64,000 nt of DNA. Origin: Kitasatospora mediocidica KCTC 9733. GTDB lineage: Bacteria; Actinomycetota; Actinomycetes; Streptomycetales; Streptomycetaceae. Location: contig NZ_JQLN01000001.1 of assembly GCF_000744225.1 (NCBI RefSeq), positions 186,001 to 250,000 on the forward strand. The letters are read 5' to 3'. Shown in pieces: positions 18,574 to 26,704 of the stretch; the stretch's first letter is position 1; each line of letters opens with the position of its first letter. Below the pieces are notes generated by a model. That model ran no database searches. It was given only the letters and a program-made list of their open reading frames with translations, and was not told the DNA's origin. A program made the position numbers and the translations under genes.

Positions 18574-19674
18574 TCAGCTCCGGCAGCCCGCGGCTGCCGG
18601 GATCGCGGCGAGCGCGACGGCGAAGGGCCCGCTGCCGGTGTTGACGGAGTCGGCCACCGCGCGGGCGGCCGTGTCGATCACCGAGACGCCCCGCGGATCG
18701 TCCAGCGAGCTGGTGACGTAGGCCTGGCGGCCGTCCGGGGTGAAGGCGACGGCGGTCGGGTTGCGGCCGACGGTGATCGTCCGGGGAAGGGCGGTGGCCG
18801 TGGCCGTGTCGACCACGGCGACCTGGTCGGTGGCCGCCTCGGTGACGTACAGACGACTGCCGTCGGGGGTGACGGCGATGCCGTACGGCATGCCGCCGCC
18901 GGGCAGCTGGACCGGCGGCCCGACGAGGCTCGCCGAGGACGGGTCCACGACAATCACGTCCCCGCTCAGGTTGGCCGCGACGTACACCCGCTTCCCGTCC
19001 GGCGCCACGGCGACGCCGACGGGATAGGCGCCCTGCGGGCCGAGCTCGACGGAGGCGGAGACCGTGCGGGTGGCGGTGTCGAGGACGGCCAGCGTGCCGC
19101 TCTGCTCGTTGGTGACGTAGGCGTGGGCCCCGTCGGGGGCGAAGGCGATCCCGGCCGGATTGTGCAGGCCGTCGGTGATGGTCGCGACCGCCTCGTCGTT
19201 CCCCGTGTCGATCACCGTGACGCTCCCCTCGTCCTGCAGCGTCCCGGAGTTGACCACATAGGCGTAGCGTCCGTCGGGCGACAGGGCCACCTGGACCGGG
19301 GCGCGTCCCACGGTCACCTCGTGCGCCACGTCCCCGGAGCGGTTGTCGATCACCGAGACGGTCTGCGGGGGCCCGTCGGGAGCGGCGTTGACGGCTCCGA
19401 AGTTCGCGACGTAGGCCTTCGCACCGTCTGCCGTGACCGCGACGGACGAGGGGTTCTCGCCGAGTCCCGTGGTGGTCCGCACGACCTTGTGCGAGGCGGT
19501 GTCGAGCACGGCCAGGCTGGTGTTCCTGCCCTGCGGGTTGTCCGAGTTGGCGACGAAGGCGTAGACGCCGCCGGGCAGGCAGGAGGACGCCGGTGCCGCG
19601 ACGGCCGGTGCCCCGGTCACCAGGGCGGCCGTCATCGCGGCCGCGACGGCCACCAGTGCTGCGGAGTGCTTCAT
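18574..19674 (-). CDS. Secreted YVTN/lactonase-type beta-propeller protein
   Basis: A 366-aa protein. The signal peptide is MKHSAALVAVAAAMTAALVTG with cleavage near VAAPAS. The remainder is about seven 40-residue repeats of the YVTN type (for example VVDTATATALPRTITVGRNP followed by TAVAFTPDGRQAYVTSS), each with a PDGxxxYV core, forming a seven-bladed propeller. A single Cys near each end of the mature protein (SSCLPGG and AAGCRS) could close the ring with a disulfide. Its role is unknown: such proteins serve as surface scaffolds or lactonase-like enzymes. ATG is preceded by AGGAACAG. It lies 146 bp upstream of the MFS exporter start on the same strand. Confidence 0.85.
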   Translation of the reverse strand: MKHSAALVAVAAAMTAALVTGAPAVAAPASSCLPGGVYAFVANSDNPQGRNTSLAVLDTASHKVVRTTTGLGENPSSVAVTADGAKAYVANFGAVNAAPDGPPQTVSVIDNRSGDVAHEVTVGRAPVQVALSPDGRYAYVVNSGTLQDEGSVTVIDTGNDEAVATITDGLHNPAGIAFAPDGAHAYVTNEQSGTLAVLDTATRTVSASVELGPQGAYPVGVAVAPDGKRVYVAANLSGDVIVVDPSSASLVGPPVQLPGGGMPYGIAVTPDGSRLYVTEAATDQVAVVDTATATALPRTITVGRNPTAVAFTPDGRQAYVTSSLDDPRGVSVIDTAARAVADSVNTGSGPFAVALAAIPAAAGCRS

Positions 19675-20158
19675 GGTTTCGCTGTTCCTGTTCGGTCGGT
19701 TGAGGGGCGATCGGATGACGATCGTTCGACGGGGTTCCGGCCTCTGCGGGGGGAAGGCAGCGCTGAGCGGGGCTCATCGGGCCCCTGGCCGCGGGCCGGC
19801 GGTGTCCCGGCTCGAACGGTGTCGGCTGACGCGCCAGGGCCTGCCCCGGAGAGGTGCGCGACGATCGCGGGGAGGCGGCAGAAAGGAGATGACGCATCAT
19901 CATTTCTGAGACGACGTCAGCAGGCGCCGAGCGTCGCACCTTTGGATTCCACCTGTCAAGGCATCACCTCGGTTTCGTGAATGCGCCGGGATCCGGTCGC
20001 GGGCGCCAGGGACGAAGGGGCAGGCGAGAGCGAAATCCACCCTGCCCTTTCACCCCCACGAACAGGCCTGCGCGGCGAACCTCCTGAGGACGAAAGTCGG
20101 AGGCACTTTCCCCGCTCGGCGATTTCCCCCAGCAGACCCTCCAGAACGAGGTGACATC

Positions 20159-21874
20159 GTGGAATCCTACGAAGAGTGCAGCACTGGCGATCTCCCCCGC
20201 GAAGCCCAGCACCCATTGATCCGGAACCTCGCTGCCGATCCGGAGCGCCCCGCCGGATTCGACACCTTCGTGGTGCTGCGTTACGAGTGGTGGGACGACT
20301 TCACCCACTATCTCGAGATCAATCACCAGCAGGACCTTGCCGTCATGAGCAAACTCCTGAAGGCGTACACGGACAACGGCGGGTGGATCAAGAACCCCGA
20401 TCCGGACAGCGACCTCTCCGAGCTGTTCGACACCTACGGCCCGCACGCGTCGAGGAGCCTGAGCTGGGGGTTCGAGAATGACAGCGCCATGAGGACCTAC
20501 GACCAGGAATTCCTCGAGCATCCCGCCGACAGCCTCGGAAAGCTGATGGACTACGCCGGAATCCTGCTGCAGTTCGCCTACGCAGATATCCTCCAGGCCG
20601 TGGCTCCGGACCACATCCCCGGACTGGACGAGATGTTGGCGGAGTTCACCGAGCCCGAGCTGGCGCCCGATCCCGAGCCGTTCGACTACAGCGCGCTCAC
20701 GGTACGCGCCCAGGTACTGCCGAACGAGTCCTTGCGGCTGCCGGAGCCGGATTGGCCCGGAATCAACGACGAAACCCTGACGTCCCTCAAAACCCTGCTC
20801 CGCGGGAAGAGCCCGTTCCCCGAAACGTTCGACCTGTTCACGCAACAGGCCGACGACGGGCTCTGGCGGCTCTTCTTCACGTTCCTGATGGACACCGGGA
20901 ACCGCGACCTGGCCGGCATGAGCGAGATGATGCAGGTCAAACTCGTCAGGGACACCTCCGGCAGCAAGCTCGCCGACCTCGTCAAGCGATTCGGACCGGA
21001 GTCCCGGCGCGCGATCGACTGGGGCGATCACTACAACGCGATTCTCGGCAATCCGGCAGCGCTGACCGCAGCGTCCGGTGAGCAGATCGCTCTCGTCACC
21101 CAGCTCATGACCTACGCCGTCGACAAGCTCGGCCTGGCGTACGACGCGTTCTGCTCGGCGCTGAGCGGGAAATACCGGGACCCCTCCGCGAGCAGTACGG
21201 CGTCGAGCGTCTTCGGGGACTGGGACGGTCCCACGGACCAGCAGGCCCCGGCGCCGGAGCCCGAGCCGGTGGAGCCCGAGCCGGTGGAGCCGCCCTACCA
21301 GCCGATCGGCCTGCCGACGATCGCCCAGCACCTGGAGGCCGCCGACAAGCGCGCCTGGACGACTGCCGCGCGCCTGCGCCGGGAGCTCGAAGCGGCCCAA
21401 CTCCACTGGCCGGACAGCCACCGCCGGTGGCGTCCCTCCGTCCAACTGGGGACCAACAAGCAGGGGATCTACGTCGACGCCCATGCCCTCGTCGTCGAGA
21501 TCAACCAGCGCTCGCGCAATCTGCAGCAGCGGCTCGACTACCTGGCGGAGCAGCAGGCCGCCCAGGGCTACGGGTTCGTCCTGGCCGACCACGGGTGGGA
21601 TCCCGACATCACCGTGGTCGGCGAGCTGTCCAACGCCGGCGATCAGCTCGACTACACCTACCACGCCCTTCGCAGGCTCCGGACCGCGCTGCGCGCGGGC
21701 CACAAAGCGGCGACCCCCGGGGCGATCGATCCCGACGGCCAGATCGTCGGCCTCCAGGAGACCATCGACAGCGACTACGCGATGATGGACGACTTCTGCA
21801 CCGAACTGCTGCGCAAGTGCGAGGGCCTCCTGGAGAGGGTCGACAGGATTCCCTCGGCCCACGCCCCCGTCTGA
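20159..21874 (+). CDS. Unknown 571-aa protein with duplicated helical domain
   Basis: I do not recognise a family. GTG is preceded by GAGG. Residues about 58-150 and 250-340 are diverged copies of one unit: DLAVMSKLLKAYTD versus DLAGMSEMMQVKL, LFDTYGPHASRSLSWG versus LVKRFGPESRRAIDWG, and DYAGILLQFAYADI versus TYAVDKLGLAYDAF. A Pro/Glu-rich linker follows (about 362-382), then a third helical domain (about 385-570) with long amphipathic, possibly coiled-coil helices (LEAADKRAWTTAARLRRELE). There is no signal peptide or TM segment. It stands alone, 484 bp from the divergent propeller gene; that gap is relatively A/T-rich near 19870-20155 and probably contains both promoters. Confidence 0.75.
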   Translation: MESYEECSTGDLPREAQHPLIRNLAADPERPAGFDTFVVLRYEWWDDFTHYLEINHQQDLAVMSKLLKAYTDNGGWIKNPDPDSDLSELFDTYGPHASRSLSWGFENDSAMRTYDQEFLEHPADSLGKLMDYAGILLQFAYADILQAVAPDHIPGLDEMLAEFTEPELAPDPEPFDYSALTVRAQVLPNESLRLPEPDWPGINDETLTSLKTLLRGKSPFPETFDLFTQQADDGLWRLFFTFLMDTGNRDLAGMSEMMQVKLVRDTSGSKLADLVKRFGPESRRAIDWGDHYNAILGNPAALTAASGEQIALVTQLMTYAVDKLGLAYDAFCSALSGKYRDPSASSTASSVFGDWDGPTDQQAPAPEPEPVEPEPVEPPYQPIGLPTIAQHLEAADKRAWTTAARLRRELEAAQLHWPDSHRRWRPSVQLGTNKQGIYVDAHALVVEINQRSRNLQQRLDYLAEQQAAQGYGFVLADHGWDPDITVVGELSNAGDQLDYTYHALRRLRTALRAGHKAATPGAIDPDGQIVGLQETIDSDYAMMDDFCTELLRKCEGLLERVDRIPSAHAPV

Positions 21875-21896
21875 CAGCCGGTGATCCGACCCCCGC

Positions 21897-21934
21897 GGCT
21901 TTCCGGAGCGGAGGAACCGCCGCTCCGGGAAGCC
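21897..21934 (+). terminator. Hairpin terminator
   Basis: A 15-bp stem (GGCTTTCCGGAGCGG with its complement carrying one G-T pair) lies 22 bp after the stop of the 571-aa protein gene. Confidence 0.65.
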
Positions 21935-22108
21935 GGTCGCCGCGTCGGCGGGGACGGGACGTAAGTCCTTCTCAAGGCGGCCGAAACGCTGTACCTAGGG
22001 GCAAGCGCCGAGTGGCCGCCGGCGGGAATCGTGGCAGTCGGCACAGAACAGGCAACGCCACGCGCGGAATCCCCGGGAGCAGGGCGGCGTGCACGGAGAG
22101 GACCGCAG

Positions 22109-24883
22109 GTGAGCGTCAAGGAGGCCGGCGGCCGGCCGATCGGCCGGGAGGCCGAACTAGCCGCGCTGGCGCAGGCCGCGCGGCTGGCACGCGCGGGCAC
22201 ACCGTCCCTGACCGTGCTGCGGGGCGCACGCGGGATCGGCAAGACGAGCCTGGTCCGCGCAGCCGTGCACGCCATGGACGGGTTCACGGTCCTGTGGGCA
22301 TCGTGCGACGCCGCCGAGCAGGACTGGCGGTACGGCACCCTGCTCCAACTGCTGCACCAGGTCGACGCGAAGGTGATCTCCGGCCGGCCGGCGCTGAGCG
22401 GCGTCGAGACGTCGACGGCCGAGGAGCCGCACCGGCTCGGCGCCGAGCTGCTGCGGCTCCTCGCCGCCCTGCAGCAGGCGGCACCGGTGGTGCTCGTCGT
22501 CGACGACCTCCCGTGGGCCGATGACGCATCGCTGCAGGTGCTGGGCGTCGCCGCCCGGCGTCTGCGGACGGGCCGGGTCATGCTCGTGCTCGTCCAGCGC
22601 TCCGACGTACCGTTCGCCCCGGAGCGGCCGGACCTGACCAGGCTGGCCGGCAGCGTCGAGCACAGCCGCGTGGTGGAGCTGGACCTCCTCGGCGAGGGCG
22701 ACGTGGCCCGGTTCGCCACGGCGGCCGGGTTCGGGCAGCTCACCGCGGCGGCGGCCGACCGGCTGCGCCGCCACACCGACGGCCACCCGCTGCACCTACA
22801 GGCCGTCCTCGCCGCCACCGACGCCCGCAGGCTCAACGATCCGGCATGGCCGCTCCCCGTTCCCGCGTCGGTCGCCGCGAGCGTCCAGTGCCTGCTGGAC
22901 CGGCTGCCACCGGACAGCCGCTCGCTCGCCGAGGCGGCGGCGGTCCTCGACGCCCGCGCCCCGCTGGCCACCCTCGCACGCCTGGCCGGTGTCGCCGACG
23001 CCTCGGGCGCCCTGGACACCCTGCTGGAGTCCGATCTGGTGCAGTGGTGGCCGACAGACCCCACCACACCGGTCCGGATCCGGCCCACCCTCCACCGGGT
23101 CGCGGTCTACCAGACGGTCCCGCCCTCCAGGCGCCAGGCGCTGCACCGCACCGCCGCGCGCCTGACGGACCGCCATGCAGCCCTCGCCCACCGGGTGTGC
23201 GCCAGCTCCCGGCCGGATCCGGCGCTCCTCGCGGAGCTGGCGGCAACCGCCCGGTACGAGGCCGCTGCCGGGAACACCGGGCGGGCCGTCAGCTGCCTGC
23301 TATGGGCGGCCGACCTGTCGCCCAGCGCCGAGGCCCACGAGGACCACCTCCTCGCCGCGGCCCAACACTTGATCATGTTCACGGCGTACAACACCCGGTT
23401 GCTGGAACTGCGTGGCAGGATCGAACGCTGCCGCCCTCAGCCGCTGCGCACCCTCCTGCTCGGACGGATCGCCTTCCTCACCATGGACCTGGCCGCCGCC
23501 GAACAGCACTTCCTCACGGCGATCGCCGACGCCGACCCGCAGGACACCAGCGGATTCCTCGCCCGCGCACACGTGGGACTGGCGACCCTCCAAGTCGGCT
23601 GCGGACGCGGTGAACAGGCACTGCCCGTGCTCGCCAGGGTCCTGGACGACCCGCACGCCGACGCGCGGACCACGGCCGTGGCACGGTCGTTGTCCGTGTT
23701 CGCCAGCTGCTTCGCGCACGGGCCACGCGCCACGCTCACCCTCTGCCCGGACATCGGCCGACTGCCGGCCGGAGCACAGGAGGTGACGCCCCACCAGCGC
23801 CCGTTGTTGGCGGTCCGCGGCACCCTGCGCGGGGTCGCGGGCGACTTCCGCGCCGCCCTCGGCGACCTGTCCGCGCTGATCCACACCCCCGACGGCACGC
23901 TGACCACCGATCAGGACGTGACGACCTACGTCGCCCTGGCACTCGTCCAGTTCGCCACGGGCGACTGGCCCGAGGCCGCCCGCACCGCCGCGCACGCACG
24001 CACCGTGGCCGAACTGGCGGCGCAGCCGTGGGGGCTGGTCCCCGCCTACGCCCTGTCCGCGGTCCTGGCCGCCCACCAGGGCGATCTGGACGCCGCCTGC
24101 GCCCACCACCGGGCCGCGCTGCGCCACCAGCAGCGGCAGGCCAATCCCGCGAACGTGTTCCACCTCGGCTTCGCGGAGGCCGCCATCGCCCTCACCGGGT
24201 CGGGCGACCCCGCCGACGTCCTGCGCGCCCTGCGGCCACTGACCGTCAGCGAGTACGCCGGCGACCACGTCCTGTGGGAGCCCTGGTGGCTCCCGCTCCA
24301 GGCGCAGGCCCTGATCGAGGCCGGCGAGACCGCGGCGGCGCGCAGCGCGCTGGAGCGGCTGGCGCAGCAGGCGGAGCAGATGCCCGCGCTGCGGACCACC
24401 ATCGCCCTGGTCACCGGGAAGCTGGCAGAGGCGGGCGGCGACCTCAAGGCGGCCAAGGCGGCCTACCGCGCCGCCCTGGTCACCCCGCCCGCCGACGAGA
24501 TCCCGCTGCACCGTGCCCACCTCGAGCACGCGTACGGCCGCCTGTTGAGCCGCACGGGCGGCCACCGTCGGGCCATCGCGCACCTGGACGCGGCCGCCGA
24601 GGCGTACACCCGGCTGGGCGCGCTGCCGTTCCTGCGGCGGCTGCGCCCCGCCGCGGGGAAGGTCCGCGACGGCTGTCCCGGGGACGCGCTGACCGACCGG
24701 GAGCGCGACGTGGCCGAGCTGGCCGTGCAACGGCTCACCAACCGCGAGATCGCCGCCCGGCTGTTCCTCAGCGTCAAGACCGTGGAGTTCCACCTCGCCC
24801 GCGTCTACCACAAGCTGGGCATCTCCACGCGCCGCCAACTGCCCTCCGCGCTGGACCCGGACGGCGAGAAGGGCGCCGCGTGA
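22109..24883 (+). CDS. LAL-family LuxR transcriptional regulator with AAA ATPase domain
   Basis: A 924-aa regulator. The N-terminal STAND/AAA ATPase has Walker A (LRGARGIGKTS, about residue 40) and Walker B (VLVVDDLPWADD, about 130). The middle is TPR-like helical repeats. The C-terminal LuxR helix-turn-helix is ALTDRERDVAELAVQRLTNREI with SVKTVEFHLARVYHKLGI. LAL proteins are ATP-dependent activators, often of natural-product clusters or sugar use. GTG at 22109 follows GGAGAGG with good spacing; a GTG at 22031 would add 26 residues. The target is unknown. A 43-aa peptide gene follows 107 bp downstream. Confidence 0.88.
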   Translation: MSVKEAGGRPIGREAELAALAQAARLARAGTPSLTVLRGARGIGKTSLVRAAVHAMDGFTVLWASCDAAEQDWRYGTLLQLLHQVDAKVISGRPALSGVETSTAEEPHRLGAELLRLLAALQQAAPVVLVVDDLPWADDASLQVLGVAARRLRTGRVMLVLVQRSDVPFAPERPDLTRLAGSVEHSRVVELDLLGEGDVARFATAAGFGQLTAAAADRLRRHTDGHPLHLQAVLAATDARRLNDPAWPLPVPASVAASVQCLLDRLPPDSRSLAEAAAVLDARAPLATLARLAGVADASGALDTLLESDLVQWWPTDPTTPVRIRPTLHRVAVYQTVPPSRRQALHRTAARLTDRHAALAHRVCASSRPDPALLAELAATARYEAAAGNTGRAVSCLLWAADLSPSAEAHEDHLLAAAQHLIMFTAYNTRLLELRGRIERCRPQPLRTLLLGRIAFLTMDLAAAEQHFLTAIADADPQDTSGFLARAHVGLATLQVGCGRGEQALPVLARVLDDPHADARTTAVARSLSVFASCFAHGPRATLTLCPDIGRLPAGAQEVTPHQRPLLAVRGTLRGVAGDFRAALGDLSALIHTPDGTLTTDQDVTTYVALALVQFATGDWPEAARTAAHARTVAELAAQPWGLVPAYALSAVLAAHQGDLDAACAHHRAALRHQQRQANPANVFHLGFAEAAIALTGSGDPADVLRALRPLTVSEYAGDHVLWEPWWLPLQAQALIEAGETAAARSALERLAQQAEQMPALRTTIALVTGKLAEAGGDLKAAKAAYRAALVTPPADEIPLHRAHLEHAYGRLLSRTGGHRRAIAHLDAAAEAYTRLGALPFLRRLRPAAGKVRDGCPGDALTDRERDVAELAVQRLTNREIAARLFLSVKTVEFHLARVYHKLGISTRRQLPSALDPDGEKGAA

Positions 24884-24990
24884 GCGGACTGCCGGCGGCT
24901 CCACCGCTGCGTCCACCGATCGGCTCCTGACCGGCGGCCCGGCAGCCCGCAGGCTTGGGGGGTAAGCCCAACCCTCGAACGGAGTCCGTT

Positions 24991-25122
24991 ATGTCCGCGC
25001 TCGTGTCCACGATGATCCGCGATCTGCGCCGCCGGCTCGCCCGCCAGGCGAAGCCGGCCCGTACCCGCAAGCCCGACCTGTGGGAGCAGGTGCTGATGCC
25101 GCAGTCGCGCTGGAGCAGCTGA
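24991..25122 (+). CDS. 43-aa basic peptide of unknown function
   Basis: ATG at 24991 is preceded by CGGAG at good spacing and the frame ends in TGA at 25122. It encodes a basic, probably helical N-terminus (MIRDLRRRLARQAKPARTRK, from residue 8) and a C-terminus containing LWEQVLMP and SRWSS. It lies downstream of the LAL regulator, has its own CCGATCGG element 67 bp before the start, and is followed by a terminator hairpin. No family is recognised. Its context, clean ribosome-binding site and terminator argue that it is real, but its shortness leaves doubt. Confidence 0.5.
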   Translation: MSALVSTMIRDLRRRLARQAKPARTRKPDLWEQVLMPQSRWSS

Positions 25123-25164
25123 ACCGGCGTGTCCCGCCCGTAGTGGCGGGCGTATGAACCCCCA

Positions 25165-25196
25165 GCGTCGGACGGCCCTCCAGGGCCGCCCGACGC
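25165..25196 (+). terminator. Hairpin terminator after small ORF
   Basis: A 15-bp stem (GCGTCGGACGGCCCT against AGGGCCGCCCGACGC, one wobble) with a 2-nt nominal loop begins 43 bp after the small ORF. Confidence 0.65.
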
Positions 25197-25215
25197 AGAC
25201 GTACGAGCCCGCCGA

Positions 25216-25287
25216 GACGCTGACGACCACGGCCGTGCCACGCGTTCGCGATGCGAATGCTTTGGCACGGCCGTGGTCGTCAGCGTC
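25216..25287. repeat. Long near-perfect inverted repeat (25-bp arms plus inner stem)
   Basis: Left arm 25216-25240 and right arm 25263-25287 are exact complements over 25 bp (starting GACGCTGACGACCACGG). The 22-nt interior itself pairs (GCGTTCGC against GCGAATGC, one wobble) around GAT, giving a hairpin of more than 30 bp. It lies four bases past the stop of the convergent minus-strand gene at 25291, so it most simply acts as a bidirectional terminator, but it is unusually long. Confidence 0.8.
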
Positions 25288-25290
25288 CTC

Positions 25291-25551
25291 TCACGCGGTC
25301 CGGGCCTCGGGGGCGCCGGAGCCCGAGCGGGGCCGGGACGAACCGGCGCGTTCCGGCGCGCCGGAGGGAGCGTCCGGCCGGCGTCCGCCGCCCAGGCAGT
25401 GGACGCGGTCCCAGGCCTCGGCCACGTAGCGTTCGCGTTCGATGACGCCGAGCTCGGGGTAGTAGCGCTTCAGCGTGATCACCGCGACCTCCTCCGACTG
25501 CTGGCAGTCGCGGATCAGGAACTCCGCCTTCTTGAGGATCTCGTGGTCCAT
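25291..25551 (-). CDS. Small protein, paralogue of the 61-aa protein at 29307
   Basis: An 86-aa protein; ATG follows GGAGGG. The N-terminal 50 residues (KAEFLIRDCQQSEEVAVITL, then KRYYPELGVIERERYVAEAW) match the 61-aa product at 29307-29492 (KAEFLLHDCQEPADAVVEHL, then GHLYPEL). The C-terminal 35 residues are Gly/Pro/Arg-rich and not shared. No family is recognised. It follows the deaminase-like gene by 40 bp on the same strand, suggesting cotranscription. A conserved Cys in the RDCQ/HDCQ motif is the most obvious candidate functional residue. Confidence 0.7.
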   Translation of the reverse strand: MDHEILKKAEFLIRDCQQSEEVAVITLKRYYPELGVIERERYVAEAWDRVHCLGGGRRPDAPSGAPERAGSSRPRSGSGAPEARTA

Positions 25552-25591
25552 GGTGTCCCTCCTGGGGGATGTTCGGTGTCCGGTCGGGGAG

Positions 25592-26017
25592 TCAGGCCCG
25601 GGGCCGTGTGCGGCGCGGGCACGGCGGGGCCGCGTGGTCCAAGCCGGTGAGGTCGAGTCGCCCGACCTCACCGGGGCCCACCGTGTAGTAGGCCCGGACC
25701 ACGCCCGCGGCGGCGAGCAGGTGTTGGCAGGTGCGGCAGGGCCGGGCGAGCATCGGGATGTGCTCGGCGTTGACCCGGGCCACGTAGATCACCGTTCCGG
25801 CCGTGTTGCGCACCCGGCGCAGAGCCGCCTCCTCCGCGTGGAAGGTGGCGTGGTGGAAGTCGATCCGCGGTGAGTTGCGGCGCAGGTTCGGACGGGCCGC
25901 GAGCACCCGGTTGCCGGAGGCGAGCACCGCGGCCATCTTGTGCCGGCACTGGGAGGCCGTGGCACGGCGGGCGGCGAGTTCCAGAAGTCCGGCGGTGGTG
26001 CCGGCAGGACGGGTCAC
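25592..26017 (-). CDS. Cytidine/deoxycytidylate deaminase-like zinc protein
   Basis: A 141-aa protein; GTG at 26017 follows GAAGGA. The deaminase zinc site is visible: FHAEEAAL (His-Ala-Glu, about residue 71) and PCRTC (Pro-Cys-x-x-Cys, about 105). The N-terminus (CRHKMAAVLASGNRVLAARPN) matches the beginning of the CDA/dCMP deaminase fold, including an Asn-containing substrate loop. It is short, close to the 130-150 aa of cytidine deaminases. The substrate might be a free nucleoside or nucleotide, or an altered base. It is followed at 40 bp by the 86-aa protein gene. Confidence 0.75.
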   Translation of the reverse strand: MTRPAGTTAGLLELAARRATASQCRHKMAAVLASGNRVLAARPNLRRNSPRIDFHHATFHAEEAALRRVRNTAGTVIYVARVNAEHIPMLARPCRTCQHLLAAAGVVRAYYTVGPGEVGRLDLTGLDHAAPPCPRRTRPRA

Positions 26018-26079
26018 GGGTCGGTTTCCTTCGGAGGCGGGCCGGGAGAGAGGCATCCCGGGGGCCGGCCACCGGCGGC

Positions 26080-26544
26080 TCAGGCCGCCAGCGGTACGTC
26101 CGCCCAGTAGGTCGTGCAATGGGCGTCCCGCTGCGACCCGCTGCTCAGGGTCAGGGCTTCGATGATCCCGTGGCCCCGGCCGTGCTCGTCCGGCGCGCAG
26201 CTGGCGGTCCAGGAACCCTCCTCGGCCGCCGCACCACCGTCGACGACGGCCAGGTGGACGGTCTCCTGGTCCTGCGGGCGCTCCAGGCGCAGCGTGATGG
26301 GCGGCAGTGCGTGCTCGACCGCGTTGGTGACCAGTTCGGAGACGACCAGCTGCGCCTGGTAGACGCAGTCCTCGCCGGCGCCCCAGGTCTCCAGCGCCGC
26401 CCGGGTGACCTGGCGCGCGGTGCTCGCGGCCTCGCCGACGTGCGGCAGCTCCCAGGGTCCCTGGGAGCACACGTCCGACTGCGCGCAGCAGATCGACTGC
26501 ACCGTCGCGGTGGAGGCCGGGTCGAGGGAGGCGGGGTCGGTCAT
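26080..26544 (-). CDS. HATPase_c_2-type ATP-binding regulator (anti-sigma-like)
   Basis: A 154-aa protein of the RsbW/SpoIIAB-like ATP-binding family that is abundant in streptomycetes. It has ARQVTRAALETWG (helix 1), LVVSELVTNAVEHA (N box), VVDGG in place of the usual DxGxG, and EHGRGHGIIEALT (G2 box). The Asn of the N box is intact. A cysteine cluster near the N-terminus (ICCAQSDVCSQG) is unusual and might sense redox state or bind metal. ATG at 26544 follows AGGAAG. The partner sigma or anti-sigma-antagonist is not in the window. A CCGATCGG palindrome lies 96 bp upstream. Confidence 0.8.
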   Translation of the reverse strand: MTDPASLDPASTATVQSICCAQSDVCSQGPWELPHVGEAASTARQVTRAALETWGAGEDCVYQAQLVVSELVTNAVEHALPPITLRLERPQDQETVHLAVVDGGAAAEEGSWTASCAPDEHGRGHGIIEALTLSSGSQRDAHCTTYWADVPLAA

Positions 26545-26704
26545 GTCGGTCACTTCCTGCCGATGAGTTCTGGCTGATCGGTGCGCTGCGGTCGGGCAGT
26601 GCTTCCATCCTCCGAAGCGGCGCGGCCCGACCCGCTCATCCGATCGGCGGCTGCCCGGGATGGCCCGCGGTCCTCTGTTCGCGATGCCCGCGCCCCGGTG
26701 GTCA

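Noticed and set aside
19889..19909. Six-codon frame M-T-H-H-H-F after AAGGAG, like a His attenuator peptide
   Set aside because: The ribosome-binding site abuts the ATG, and no histidine-related gene or terminator/antiterminator follows.
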